Origin: Thermoplasmata archaeon
Lineage (GTDB): Archaea; Thermoplasmatota; Thermoplasmata; Lutacidiplasmatales; UBA184
NCBI GenBank assembly: GCA_030040755.1
Contig: JASHTC010000007.1
Location: 1 to 9,656 of the forward strand
Direction: 5' to 3'
DNA length: 9,656 nucleotides
Made by a program: the position numbers and the translations under genes. A model generated the notes under the pieces. The model was given only the letters and a program-made list of their open reading frames with translations. It was not told the DNA's origin and ran no database searches. Below, one piece after another: positions 1 to 6,088 of this stretch; position 1 is the stretch's first letter; each line of letters opens with the position of its first letter.

Positions 1-606
1 GTGGTCGGGTCGCCGGAGCACCTTCCCGTGACCGAGACGACCCCCCCCCGCCCGACCCACGAGTATGCGCGGCAGAAGGCGGAGGGCGAGCGGATCGTCG
101 CGCGGCTCGCGGGGACCGGGGCCGCCGCCGCCGTCGTCCTCCGGATGAGCAACGTCTACGGGGATTATCGTTCGGGGAGCCGAAGAGTCGAGAAGGGGAA
201 CGTCATCACCCTCTTCGCCCAGCAGGCGGCCGAGGGGCGGCTCCGGGTCAACGCCCCGGGCACCCAGCGGCGGAACTTCATCCACGTGGAGGACGTCTTC
301 GCCCACTGGCTCGGAGCCCTCCGGTTCGTCCGAGCCCATCCGGAGCCCCGCCCCCATCTGTTCAACTGTGCGAGCCCCGAGGCATATTCCGTCCTCGAGG
401 TCGCCGACAAGGTCGTCCGGGCGTGGCGAACCGCGCGACCCCAGGATCCGGTCCCGTCCGTCGACGTAGTGCCGAATCCCCGGGCCGCGATCGAACTCAT
501 CGACTCCGAGTTCTCGGTCAGCCGCGCCGAGACCGAGCGCCAGCTCGGCGTGCGTTGCGAACGCACCGTGGACGACACCTTGGCGCAGCTCGTCGCCTCT
601 TCGTAG
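1..606 (+). CDS. NAD-dependent epimerase/dehydratase (extended SDR), 5' truncated
   Basis: This is the C-terminal two thirds of an extended short-chain dehydrogenase of the kind that epimerises or dehydrates nucleotide sugars, for example UDP-glucose 4-epimerase-like enzymes. The reading frame is open at the window edge, so the first GTG is probably an internal valine and not the start. The catalytic YxxxK signature is seen as YARQK near residue 22 of the visible part. It is followed by the family pattern LRMSNVYG (about residues 47-54) and by RNFIHVEDV (about 91-99), the substrate-domain segment. The N-terminal Rossmann GxxGxxG motif would lie upstream of base 1. The specific sugar substrate cannot be read from this fragment. 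The gene ends at a TAG at 604-606 and converges on the solute-binding protein gene. Confidence 0.85.
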   Translation: MVGSPEHLPVTETTPPRPTHEYARQKAEGERIVARLAGTGAAAAVVLRMSNVYGDYRSGSRRVEKGNVITLFAQQAAEGRLRVNAPGTQRRNFIHVEDVFAHWLGALRFVRAHPEPRPHLFNCASPEAYSVLEVADKVVRAWRTARPQDPVPSVDVVPNPRAAIELIDSEFSVSRAETERQLGVRCERTVDDTLAQLVASS

Positions 607-709
607 GGCTCTCTCCGCCCGTCCTGACCCCGCGCGCGCCCGGGTGGCGGCCCTCCGAATGGCGCCTCGCGACGTCGGCCTCCCCCCACGGCGGGGCGAA
701 GGCGATCTA

Positions 710-771
710 GACGGCCCCGCCGTCGCCTTGCCTCTCCGGGCCGGAAGGGGATGGGGGCGCGGGCCCGCGCC
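710..771. terminator. GC-rich hairpins between convergent genes
   Basis: The gap 607-780 between the convergent epimerase and solute-binding protein genes holds no supportable gene. It does hold two strong inverted repeats: GACGGC-CCC-GCCGTC at 710-724, and a perfect 16-base palindrome GGCGCGGGCCCGCGCC at 756-771. No clear T-run follows either one on either strand, so the terminator role is inferred from position only. In such GC-rich DNA some of this symmetry can arise by chance. Confidence 0.3.
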
Positions 772-780
772 GTCCGGAGC

Positions 781-3700
781 CTACAGCAGGCCGTTCCCCT
801 GGACCTCGTAGTAGGCGCCGATCCCGCCCGTCACCACGTTGGTGCTGATCGAGGCGGGGGCGATCCACGGTGCGTAACTGTCCACCAAGGTCTCCTGGAA
901 CTGGTACAGGTACAGCGCCAGGTTGTTGGCGATGTGCGAGGCCAGGTTGTAGTAGAGCACCCGCTCGGGTCCGACCGGCAGCGCGCCCGCATACTCGTTG
1001 GCCCAGGTCATGACCCCGTAGGCAGTCCCCTGGCAGTACTGGGGGACGCCGAACTGGCTCGCCCAGTAACTCAGGTTCGCAAACGTGTCCCCGCCGGGGC
1101 ACTGGGCATTCACGACGCTGTCGTTCGTGAACGCCTGCTCGACCGCGTCGGGCGCGGTGTAGGTCGCGTTCGGCAGGTACATCGGCGCGACGTAGTCCGT
1201 CGGGTCGGGGTAATCCGGCGCCCAACCGAGGGCGAAGATCGGCAGTGGGTTCGTGTAGGCGGTCGAGCTCTCGGCATAGATCACGAGCTGGGAGAACGAG
1301 AGGTCGACCTCGGTGAACGAGATCCGGCCGCCGGTCAACGTGCTGACCCATTGCTCCCAGATCGGGTAGGCCCCGTTCTGCTGCGTGTCGCCTTCCTCTC
1401 CGCCCACCGGGAAGGTACACGGATTGCTCGTCGTACACTGCGCGAGGAGGGGGTCGTAGTACGGACTACTCGGGTCGTTGGCCTGAGCCCACCACCACGC
1501 TGCCCCACCGACATCGGCCGGGTTGGTATTCGGCTGACCCGCCGGCCAGGTCACGTTCGACGGGTAGTAGTTGCCCATGAACTGAGGGATGGCCCCTCCG
1601 TAGTTGATCCCGCCCACGATCCCGTCGATGGTGATCACCTGCTGCAGGTCCTGGGTGTACGGGAACGCGTTCACCAGGAACTGACGCAAGCCGACGTACG
1701 AGAAGAAGTTGCTCGCACCGGAATAGTTGCCGGGGATGTGGACGGGCCCGGTGTAGTACTGGTCGATCATCTTGGTGTTGACCTCGAGGTTGATGGGGTT
1801 GAAGAAAATATTGATCGTCGGGAGGGTGAGGATGCCGATCTTGCCGGTCGCCTCCAGGTTCAGCATCGTCGCGGTATCCGGGGTCTGGATCACGGCGAAG
1901 TCCGCCTGGCCCTGGATGTACTCCTGGATGCCCACCTGATCGGACGGCTCCCAGAAGATGTTCACGGTGTGGGCGTATTGGCCGGCCGCGGGCATGCACC
2001 AGGAATCGGACGCGCAGTTCGGCTGGGCGTAGGCCGGGTTCGCCTCGAGCACATAGCCGACCCCCCGGGTCAGGCTCGCGAGGTAGTACGGGCCCGAGCC
2101 GACCGCGGTGAACCGGGTGTCGGAGAACACGTTCGGCGTGTTGATGGCGTTCGCCTGGAAGGCATCCCACGCCGTGAACCCCGCCGAGCCCTCCAGAGTG
2201 ATCGAAGCCAGGTAGGCCGCCCAGTAGGAGTTGTTCGTCGACTCCCGGTCCGCAACCGTGGGCGCGTTCGTGTCCGGCAGCAGGCACGGACCGTCCCCGT
2301 CCGTCGCGCTAGTGACGAACCCCGGCGGACCCGCCCCCATGTAGCCGAACCATCCGCAGGGCACGATCCCCGCGCCCAGGTTGACGGACACGAGCTCGAG
2401 GAAGAACGGCCAGTCGTTCCCGCCGCCGCTCGCGTTGAACGTGATGCATCCGTGCTCCGACGTGATCGCGGCGGCGGGGCAGTAGGTGCTGTCGTTGATG
2501 AACATCGAGGCCAAGATGTTGGCCCCGGTGTTGTTGAACACGTCGTGGAACCCGCCGTCGAAGGTCGCCGACCCAGCCGAGAGGAGGGACTGCGCCTGGA
2601 TCCATCCCGGGTTCGAACCGAAGAACGGCGTGATCGAGAATGCCAGGGTCCGGGCGAAGGAATCCATGACGTCCGTGGGATAGACGCCCCACGAGGTCGT
2701 GGTGGAGGGGTCGTAGAAGTTCGCGTTCTTGTCGATCACGAACGTCCAGTACTCCGGAAGGCAGGTGGCGTTCTGGGGAGAGGGGTTGCACGGCGCCCCG
2801 CCGCTGGAGAAGTTGCCGTCCGTGACCAGGCTCGAGCCGTAGAGGCTCTGGCACTGGGCCGTGCCGGGCACGCAGGTCGATAGCTGCGGCAGGAAGGTCG
2901 CGGTGGAGCTGCCGTTGTACGTGACCAGGGTCTGGTAGACGTTCGAGATGACCTCCGCGCCGACGGACTCATAGTCGACGGCCGGGTCGACGCTGGTCGC
3001 CCCGCCGGGGACAACCTCATAGTTGTCGATCGTCCCCGGGTGCGGGTCGGTCACGGGGTGCGTTGCGAAGGTGCTGCACGAGCCGCATCCGGTGGCGTAG
3101 CCGGCCAAGATGGAGGAGACGTAGATGCCCCAGGTGTAGTTCTGGTAGACCACCGCGTGGGTGAGGCTGTTCTCGACCGGCCCCACCGCGGTAATCTGAT
3201 ACGCCCCCGCCGTCGCGACCGCCAGCGTGCCCGCGACGCCGCTCGTGTCCCCGCTCGGGGTGGTCGTGGTGAGCGTACCGCCGGAGGAGATGAGGGTCGG
3301 CGGCTGGGCCACCCAGGCCGTGTCCGAGGGCGGGCCCGTGACGGTGAGATTCACCGTGAACGTCCCCGGCCCCGTGAGCCACGGCTCGTTGAAGGAGGTG
3401 GACCGGGTGCCGTTCAACAGGGTCGCCGAAACGCTCGGGTAGAGCCCGGACGTGGTCGTGGTGATCGAGGGGGTGACCTCGATCGGGAACAGGTATCCCG
3501 TCCCAATGTGGGTCGTCGTACCGACCAGGGCCGACCCAGAGATCGCATAGGTTCCGAGCGTCGTGTAAACGTGAGTCAGGAGCGGGCTGGTCGAGGTGTT
3601 GACCGCACCGTCTCCCCAGTTGACCGTCCAGGTGTTGACGGACTCGTGGCCCGAGACCGACAGCGAGGCGGGAACGCTCGTTCCCTGCGCGACATGACCG

Positions 3701-3993
3701 ATCGTTTCGCCATATCCCGCTTGATACGGAACCGTCAGAATCACGTCATTCGGGTTCGGCGGTGGGGATTGATTCTTACAGTAGGCCGAGGTCTCCGGCT
3801 GGCACGTCGTGGTCGAACCGGTCGAGGTGTGGCCCGCAGTAGACGAGGGCGCCACCGCGTTCAGCCCGAAATATCCCCCGGCGCCGACCACGACGATGAC
3901 CACGATCAGGATCGCGGCCGCCGCTGCCGTCGAAGCCCCCTTCCGACCGGCCCACCGCTGGGGTGAAACCGGAGCCTCCTCTTCCCCCTGCAT
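781..3993 (-). CDS. Membrane-anchored ABC solute-binding protein (SBP_bac_5-like) with PKD-like domain
   Basis: A 1070-residue extracellular protein. An in-frame GTG at 4035 would lie too close to the TATA box at 4041-4050. The ATG at 3993 has GGGGGAG about ten bases upstream and is preferred. Residues 22-45 form one hydrophobic N-terminal segment with no lipobox cysteine, so it is probably an uncleaved anchor. A PKD-like domain follows at about 85-185 (WGDG at 126-129, HVYTTLGTYAISG at 141-153), then an Ig-like stretch at about 200-290. The oligopeptide/nickel-type binding-protein region runs from about residue 320 to the end, starting with a segment ending SVDPAVDY (333-340) and ISNVYQTLVTYNG (348-360). 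Usual members of this family have 500-700 residues; the excess here is mainly N-terminal. The ligand is probably peptide-like, by family. No permease or ATPase gene lies beside it, so it is an orphan here. All 18 cysteines fall in local pairs. Confidence 0.85.
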   Translation of the reverse strand: MQGEEEAPVSPQRWAGRKGASTAAAAAILIVVIVVVGAGGYFGLNAVAPSSTAGHTSTGSTTTCQPETSAYCKNQSPPPNPNDVILTVPYQAGYGETIGHVAQGTSVPASLSVSGHESVNTWTVNWGDGAVNTSTSPLLTHVYTTLGTYAISGSALVGTTTHIGTGYLFPIEVTPSITTTTSGLYPSVSATLLNGTRSTSFNEPWLTGPGTFTVNLTVTGPPSDTAWVAQPPTLISSGGTLTTTTPSGDTSGVAGTLAVATAGAYQITAVGPVENSLTHAVVYQNYTWGIYVSSILAGYATGCGSCSTFATHPVTDPHPGTIDNYEVVPGGATSVDPAVDYESVGAEVISNVYQTLVTYNGSSTATFLPQLSTCVPGTAQCQSLYGSSLVTDGNFSSGGAPCNPSPQNATCLPEYWTFVIDKNANFYDPSTTTSWGVYPTDVMDSFARTLAFSITPFFGSNPGWIQAQSLLSAGSATFDGGFHDVFNNTGANILASMFINDSTYCPAAAITSEHGCITFNASGGGNDWPFFLELVSVNLGAGIVPCGWFGYMGAGPPGFVTSATDGDGPCLLPDTNAPTVADRESTNNSYWAAYLASITLEGSAGFTAWDAFQANAINTPNVFSDTRFTAVGSGPYYLASLTRGVGYVLEANPAYAQPNCASDSWCMPAAGQYAHTVNIFWEPSDQVGIQEYIQGQADFAVIQTPDTATMLNLEATGKIGILTLPTINIFFNPINLEVNTKMIDQYYTGPVHIPGNYSGASNFFSYVGLRQFLVNAFPYTQDLQQVITIDGIVGGINYGGAIPQFMGNYYPSNVTWPAGQPNTNPADVGGAAWWWAQANDPSSPYYDPLLAQCTTSNPCTFPVGGEEGDTQQNGAYPIWEQWVSTLTGGRISFTEVDLSFSQLVIYAESSTAYTNPLPIFALGWAPDYPDPTDYVAPMYLPNATYTAPDAVEQAFTNDSVVNAQCPGGDTFANLSYWASQFGVPQYCQGTAYGVMTWANEYAGALPVGPERVLYYNLASHIANNLALYLYQFQETLVDSYAPWIAPASISTNVVTGGIGAYYEVQGNGLL

Positions 3994-4040
3994 GCCTTCG
4001 ACTCCCCCGTGCGAGGGTCTGGCAGGCGAGCCCACGGTCG

Positions 4041-4050
4041 GTATTTATAC
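4041..4050 (-). promoter_or_regulatory. TATA box of the solute-binding protein gene
   Basis: Read on the minus strand this is GTATAAATAC, an isolated A/T island in very GC-rich DNA. Its centre lies about 52 bases before the chosen ATG at 3993. That predicts transcription start near 4020 and a leader of roughly 27 bases carrying the GGGGGAG Shine-Dalgarno-like sequence. Confidence 0.65.
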
Positions 4051-4180
4051 CATTAGAAATGGGACGACTCGGGCCCCGCCGGGCGAATCCGCGGGGGCCG
4101 ACCGGCACCGGACGCGGGGGGCCGGCCCGGCTCCGGGGCGGGGGTCGGCGGCCGGGGCCGCGTTCCCGGCACCGAGACAG

Positions 4181-4221
4181 TGGGGCTGCCCGAGCCCGTT
4201 GGCATCGGGGGCCCCGCGCTC
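4181..4221 (-). repeat. Degraded copy of the tRNA-Pro 3' half (candidate attachment-site repeat)
   Basis: The plus-strand sequence TGGGGCTGCCCGA at 4181-4193 is identical to 5540-5552, the discriminator base, 3' acceptor strand and 3' T-stem of tRNA-Pro. After a substituted T-loop, ATCGGGG (4204-4210) matches 5559-5565, and the next ten bases match the 3' anticodon stem up to GGCTC at 5571-5575 with one or two differences. Similarity stops at the anticodon loop, and no 5' half of a tRNA is present. Both copies have the same orientation. Many archaeal integrases use exactly this part of a tRNA gene as the attachment site, so I read it as the distal att repeat of an integrated element. Confidence 0.6.
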
Positions 4222-4270
4222 GTCTTCTGAGACGTCGCGAGCGGCTCAGGCGTCGAGTGCTGGATGCTCT

Positions 4271-4309
4271 GCATCGCACGTCCCTCGCGAGGGGAGGGAC
4301 GGGCGATGC
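4271..4309. other. Strong stem-loop in the non-coding region
   Basis: GCATCGC (4271-4277) pairs with GCGATGC (4303-4309), and CGTCCCT (4279-4285) pairs with AGGGACG (4295-4301). The two helices are separated by one A/G mismatch and enclose a nine-base loop. On the plus strand an ATTTT run follows at 4319-4323. It could be a terminator, the core of a small structured RNA, or a DNA hairpin belonging to the element. No flanking gene reads into it in an obvious way. Confidence 0.5.
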
Positions 4310-4510
4310 CGGGTCGTATTTTGGGCTCTTCGCTGGTTTGCGGTGCGGGGAATCGGGTGAGATCATCGTGTCAAGGTGGCAGCACTTCCCGAACACGGCG
4401 CGGAGCCCCGGGGTCGTTCGATTTGGAAGTCGTTCGTTGACTCCCAACCAACCTCCCCACGATGGAAAGTGACAACTTGAGCCGGGGACTACGGTTGCGA
4501 GGGATCTCAG
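4310..4510. other. Gene-free stretch upstream of the small membrane protein gene
   Basis: Together with 4051-4270 this makes about 460 bases without a supportable gene. GC content begins to fall here compared with the left side. A short inverted repeat AAGT-GACA-ACTT lies at 4467-4478, about 33 bases before the next start codon, and could be an operator. No convincing TATA box was found. The open frames that cross this stretch have the Arg/Pro/Gly-rich composition of GC-rich noise. Confidence 0.4.
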
Positions 4511-4930
4511 ATGACGGGGCGAAGGTCGTTCCGGCACCTCGAATTGTTTTGGAGGTTCGCGGTCATCGCCGTCGCGCTGGGGGCGACGGCTATACTTCTT
4601 ACCGTTTGGGTACTGGAAACTCCCGGATGGACTACTACCACTGTCAAGCTGCCTCGGTACGGCGTTGAGAACTGCTACTTCATCAACTCTACAAAGAACG
4701 CCGACCGGTTTTGCCTTGACGCCACATCCGAGTCGGCGGGTTTTGTCCTGCATGGCACATTCGATCACGGGCCCGGAACCAGCGCCTCGCCATTCGCTTT
4801 GGGCGGAGGGGGACCGTGCCTAACTTGCACAACGGTTATCTGGACGTCACCCGACGGAACTGGTCGGCTGTGGTGGCCAGTCGAAACCGATGCTACCGGG
4901 CTCAACGGTACGATTGGGGCGCTGAACTAG
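4511..4930 (+). CDS. Small membrane-anchored secreted protein, unknown function
   Basis: A 139-residue protein that I do not recognise. It has a basic N-terminus (residues 1-15), one hydrophobic segment at about 16-36, and then an outside-facing domain of about 100 residues rich in Thr, Gly and aromatics. There are four cysteines (55, 68, 103 and 106), the last two in PCLTC, suggesting one or two disulfides or a metal site. The topology and N-glycosylation-type NST/NGT sequons fit an exported archaeal protein. The start is the ATG at 4511, preceded by GAGGG about eight bases away. Codon use and GC are visibly lower than in the flanking housekeeping genes. It is tail-to-tail with the Hint-domain gene, and both stops share one inverted repeat. 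It lies inside the proposed tRNA-Pro-bounded element. Confidence 0.7.
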   Translation: MTGRRSFRHLELFWRFAVIAVALGATAILLTVWVLETPGWTTTTVKLPRYGVENCYFINSTKNADRFCLDATSESAGFVLHGTFDHGPGTSASPFALGGGGPCLTCTTVIWTSPDGTGRLWWPVETDATGLNGTIGALN

Positions 4931-4960
4931 AACCCCCTTCGAACTGGGGGTGGAGTTCAG
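4922..4960. terminator. Composite inverted repeat spanning both convergent stop codons
   Basis: The outer arms CTGAACT (4922-4928) and AGTTCAG (4954-4960) are perfect complements. Inside them ACCCCC (4932-4937) pairs with GGGGGT (4946-4951) around an eight-base loop. The TAG of the plus-strand gene (4928-4930) starts in the left arm, and the TGA of the minus-strand Hint gene (4957-4959) lies in the right arm. Each gene thus reads into the same CTGAACT arm at its own end. It probably acts as a bidirectional terminator or 3'-end protecting structure. T-runs are weak. Confidence 0.55.
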
Positions 4961-5373
4961 CCAGGCTTTCTGTCGAGCAGTTGTCCGTTCGCGATGAAAG
5001 TGTTGACGCCCGAGGTCACGACGTCGTAGACGAGCTGCGAGTGGTGAGAGATGGACAAACATGTAATCTCGGTCCAGCCGCCATCGAGTGGATTGAACAT
5101 GTAATCTCCGACTCGGAGGTTGTCCGGATTCACGACCCACCCCTCGAAGGTCGTGTTCCAAATGTAGACTGGCTGGTCGGTAGCCGTCAGAACTAGTAGG
5201 CCGTGGTTCATGTCAATCAAGGGTTCCGAGTAGGTAGAGTTGAGTCCGATCAGCGTGAGATTCACAACCTGCCCCGACGTGAGGTTGAATCCGATTACCG
5301 CCTGACCAATGTGCAGATTATTCCCCGGGCCGGGCGGTCGGCCCAGTACCGGCAGACCGGGGGACTGGCGCAC
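4957..5373 (-). CDS. Degenerate Hint (intein/hedgehog-type) domain protein, probably frameshifted
   Basis: The sequence matches the Hint fold in order: HIGQAVIGFN (block after the catalytic turn), NHGLLVLTATDQPVYI (block B-like), FEGWVVNPDNLRVGDYMF, then VYDVVTSGVNTFIANG and LLDRK at the end. Hint domains of inteins and hedgehog proteins do self-cleavage using an N-terminal Cys, a block-B His and often a terminal His-Asn. Here the block-B position reads DQP instead of an H-P, and the end has no His-Asn. No clean CxxGTxV block is in frame. The GTG at 5373 is a formal start for about 138 residues. The ATG at 5398 in the neighbouring frame begins with a block A-like SAGAPVPRSAG, and skipping one base near 5320-5330 would join the frames into about 146 residues. 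I infer an inactive remnant. GC is lower than in its neighbours. Confidence 0.6.
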   Translation of the reverse strand: MRQSPGLPVLGRPPGPGNNLHIGQAVIGFNLTSGQVVNLTLIGLNSTYSEPLIDMNHGLLVLTATDQPVYIWNTTFEGWVVNPDNLRVGDYMFNPLDGGWTEITCLSISHHSQLVYDVVTSGVNTFIANGQLLDRKPG

Positions 5374-5518
5374 CGGCCGAGAATGCGCTTGCAGGCATGG
5401 CGGGCTCGTGAACGACGCGTGGATCGCGCAGGCTAGCCGCTGCGATCGCTTCGCCGCTAGGGTCTGGCACCCCGGCCTGCCTTCCGCCCCTTGGTTGCAC
5501 TGACCTGCCCGCAGAGCT

Positions 5519-5560
5519 GAATTTGAATAGCTTATAGGATGGGGCTGCCCGAATTTGAAT
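5519..5560. repeat. Ten-base direct repeat at the tRNA-Pro 3' end
   Basis: GAATTTGAAT occurs at 5519-5528 and again at 5551-5560. The second copy is the T-loop region of tRNA-Pro; the first lies just beyond the tRNA 3' end, within the proposed element. The repeat fits a recombination scar or arm-type site, but it is short. Confidence 0.4.
5528..5538 (-). promoter_or_regulatory. Possible TATA box downstream of tRNA-Pro
   Basis: Minus-strand CCTATAAGC is the only TATA-like element upstream of the Hint-domain gene and would place a transcript start near 5505. The long distance to any usable start codon makes this weak. It may equally be A/T-rich sequence at the end of the tRNA transcript. Confidence 0.3.
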
Positions 5561-5648
5561 CGGGGTCCCGGGCTCCCAAAGCCCGAAGGATGGACCAGTA
5601 GAGCGAGCGGAGGTTCCTGCCTCGAACCCGTAGCTACCCCACAGCCCC
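5540..5648 (-). tRNA. tRNA-Pro (anticodon UGG) with a D-loop intron
   Basis: The acceptor strands GGGGCTG (5648-5642) and CAGCCCC (5547-5541) pair perfectly, with discriminator A at 5540. The T-arm is CCCGA-TTCAAAT-TCGGG. The anticodon arm is CGGGC-TTTGGGA-GCCCG, giving anticodon TGG (proline). D-stem halves GGGT and ATCC flank a D-loop far too long for a mature tRNA, so an intron of about 32-34 bases sits there. CCA is not encoded, as is common in archaea. G15, the usual archaeosine site, is present. The gene starts only ten bases after the UPF0179 stop codon, so it is probably processed from the queE-egsA-UPF0179 transcript. Its 3' half is repeated at 4181-4221. Confidence 0.9.
5598..5633 (-). 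other. tRNA-Pro intron region (D-loop)
   Basis: CTAC occurs at both borders (minus strand 5633-5630 and 5601-5598), so the exact splice points are ambiguous within the repeat. Removing 32 bases leaves a D-loop with the GG pair in place. The intron can fold as GGTTC-GAGGCAG-GAACC (5628-5612). A four-base helix GGGU/GCUC flanked by three-base bulges (UAC on both sides) resembles a relaxed bulge-helix-bulge site for the archaeal splicing endonuclease. The fold is inferred by eye. Confidence 0.65.
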
Positions 5649-5658
5649 GCATCCGCGG

Positions 5659-6087
5659 CTAGACGGCGTCGACCCGTTTCAACGTTCGGCCGATGAGGCA
5701 CTCCGCTGGGCTCGGGTCGACCCGCTCGATCCGGTAGTGCTGCTTCGGTGGGAGGGCCGGGCCGGCGCAGTCCCACCAGTTCGGGCAGTCGAGCCGCCGG
5801 CACGGGAACCGACCGACGTCCACGGAGCTGCCCACCACGGCGCCTTGGGCGTCGACCAACAGGGTGCGCGGGACCGCCTTGACCTCGACGACGTGCGCGT
5901 CGCTCTCCTGGAGGGCGCACGGATGCTTGACCGACCGGACCTTCGTGACCGTGTACTTTCGTCCCACGTCGAGGGTCAGGCAGGCGTGGCGGTACGGGCA
6001 AGTACGGCAGACCGTCGCCCCGCCCTGGTAGATGAATTCGAACCCCTCGCGCGCCTCGTTGAGGCCGATCAGCGTGATGTCCGCCAT
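5659..6087 (-). CDS. UPF0179 family protein
   Basis: A 142-residue protein whose start (MADITLIGLNEAREGFEFIY) and cysteine pattern match the archaeal UPF0179 family of similar length. Its biochemical function is not established. Eight cysteines are present: CRTC (27, 30), C36, HPC (57), then CRRLDC (96, 101), C107 and C130. The clusters C-x2-C-x5-C and C-x4-C-x5-C suggest a zinc or iron-sulfur site; this is inference from spacing. The ATG at 6087 lies one base after the egsA stop codon, so translation is probably coupled. The tRNA-Pro gene begins ten bases after its TAG. No membrane segment is visible, so it should be cytoplasmic. Confidence 0.85.
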   Translation of the reverse strand: MADITLIGLNEAREGFEFIYQGGATVCRTCPYRHACLTLDVGRKYTVTKVRSVKHPCALQESDAHVVEVKAVPRTLLVDAQGAVVGSSVDVGRFPCRRLDCPNWWDCAGPALPPKQHYRIERVDPSPAECLIGRTLKRVDAV

Positions 6088-6088
6088 A

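Noticed and set aside
751..2883. Long plus-strand open frame (about 710 codons) opposite the solute-binding protein gene
   Set aside because: It is antisense to a gene with clear domains, is rich in Arg, Val, Gly and Asp without motifs, and is the usual third-position GC shadow of a high-GC gene.
3994..4035. Upstream GTG start for the solute-binding protein
   Set aside because: It lies only a few bases after the TATA box at 4041-4050, so it would fall before the expected transcript start. The ATG at 3993 has a good ribosome site.
4053..4274. Minus-strand 73-codon Pro/Ser-rich frame
   Set aside because: It covers the degraded tRNA repeat, ends against the promoter of the solute-binding protein gene, and has low complexity and no ribosome site.
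4181..4310. A second complete tRNA-Pro gene
   Set aside because: Only the 3' half is similar. No 5' acceptor strand, D-arm or anticodon loop can be found, and the T-loop is altered.
3963..4472. Plus-strand open frame across the non-coding region
   Set aside because: It begins inside the solute-binding protein gene, crosses its promoter and the stem-loop, and has Arg/Pro/Gly-rich composition with no domain.
5374..5652. ATG at 5652 as the start of the Hint-domain protein
   Set aside because: It lies in the 10-base gap before tRNA-Pro, so the frame would run through the whole tRNA gene. The residues it adds show no domain or signal peptide.
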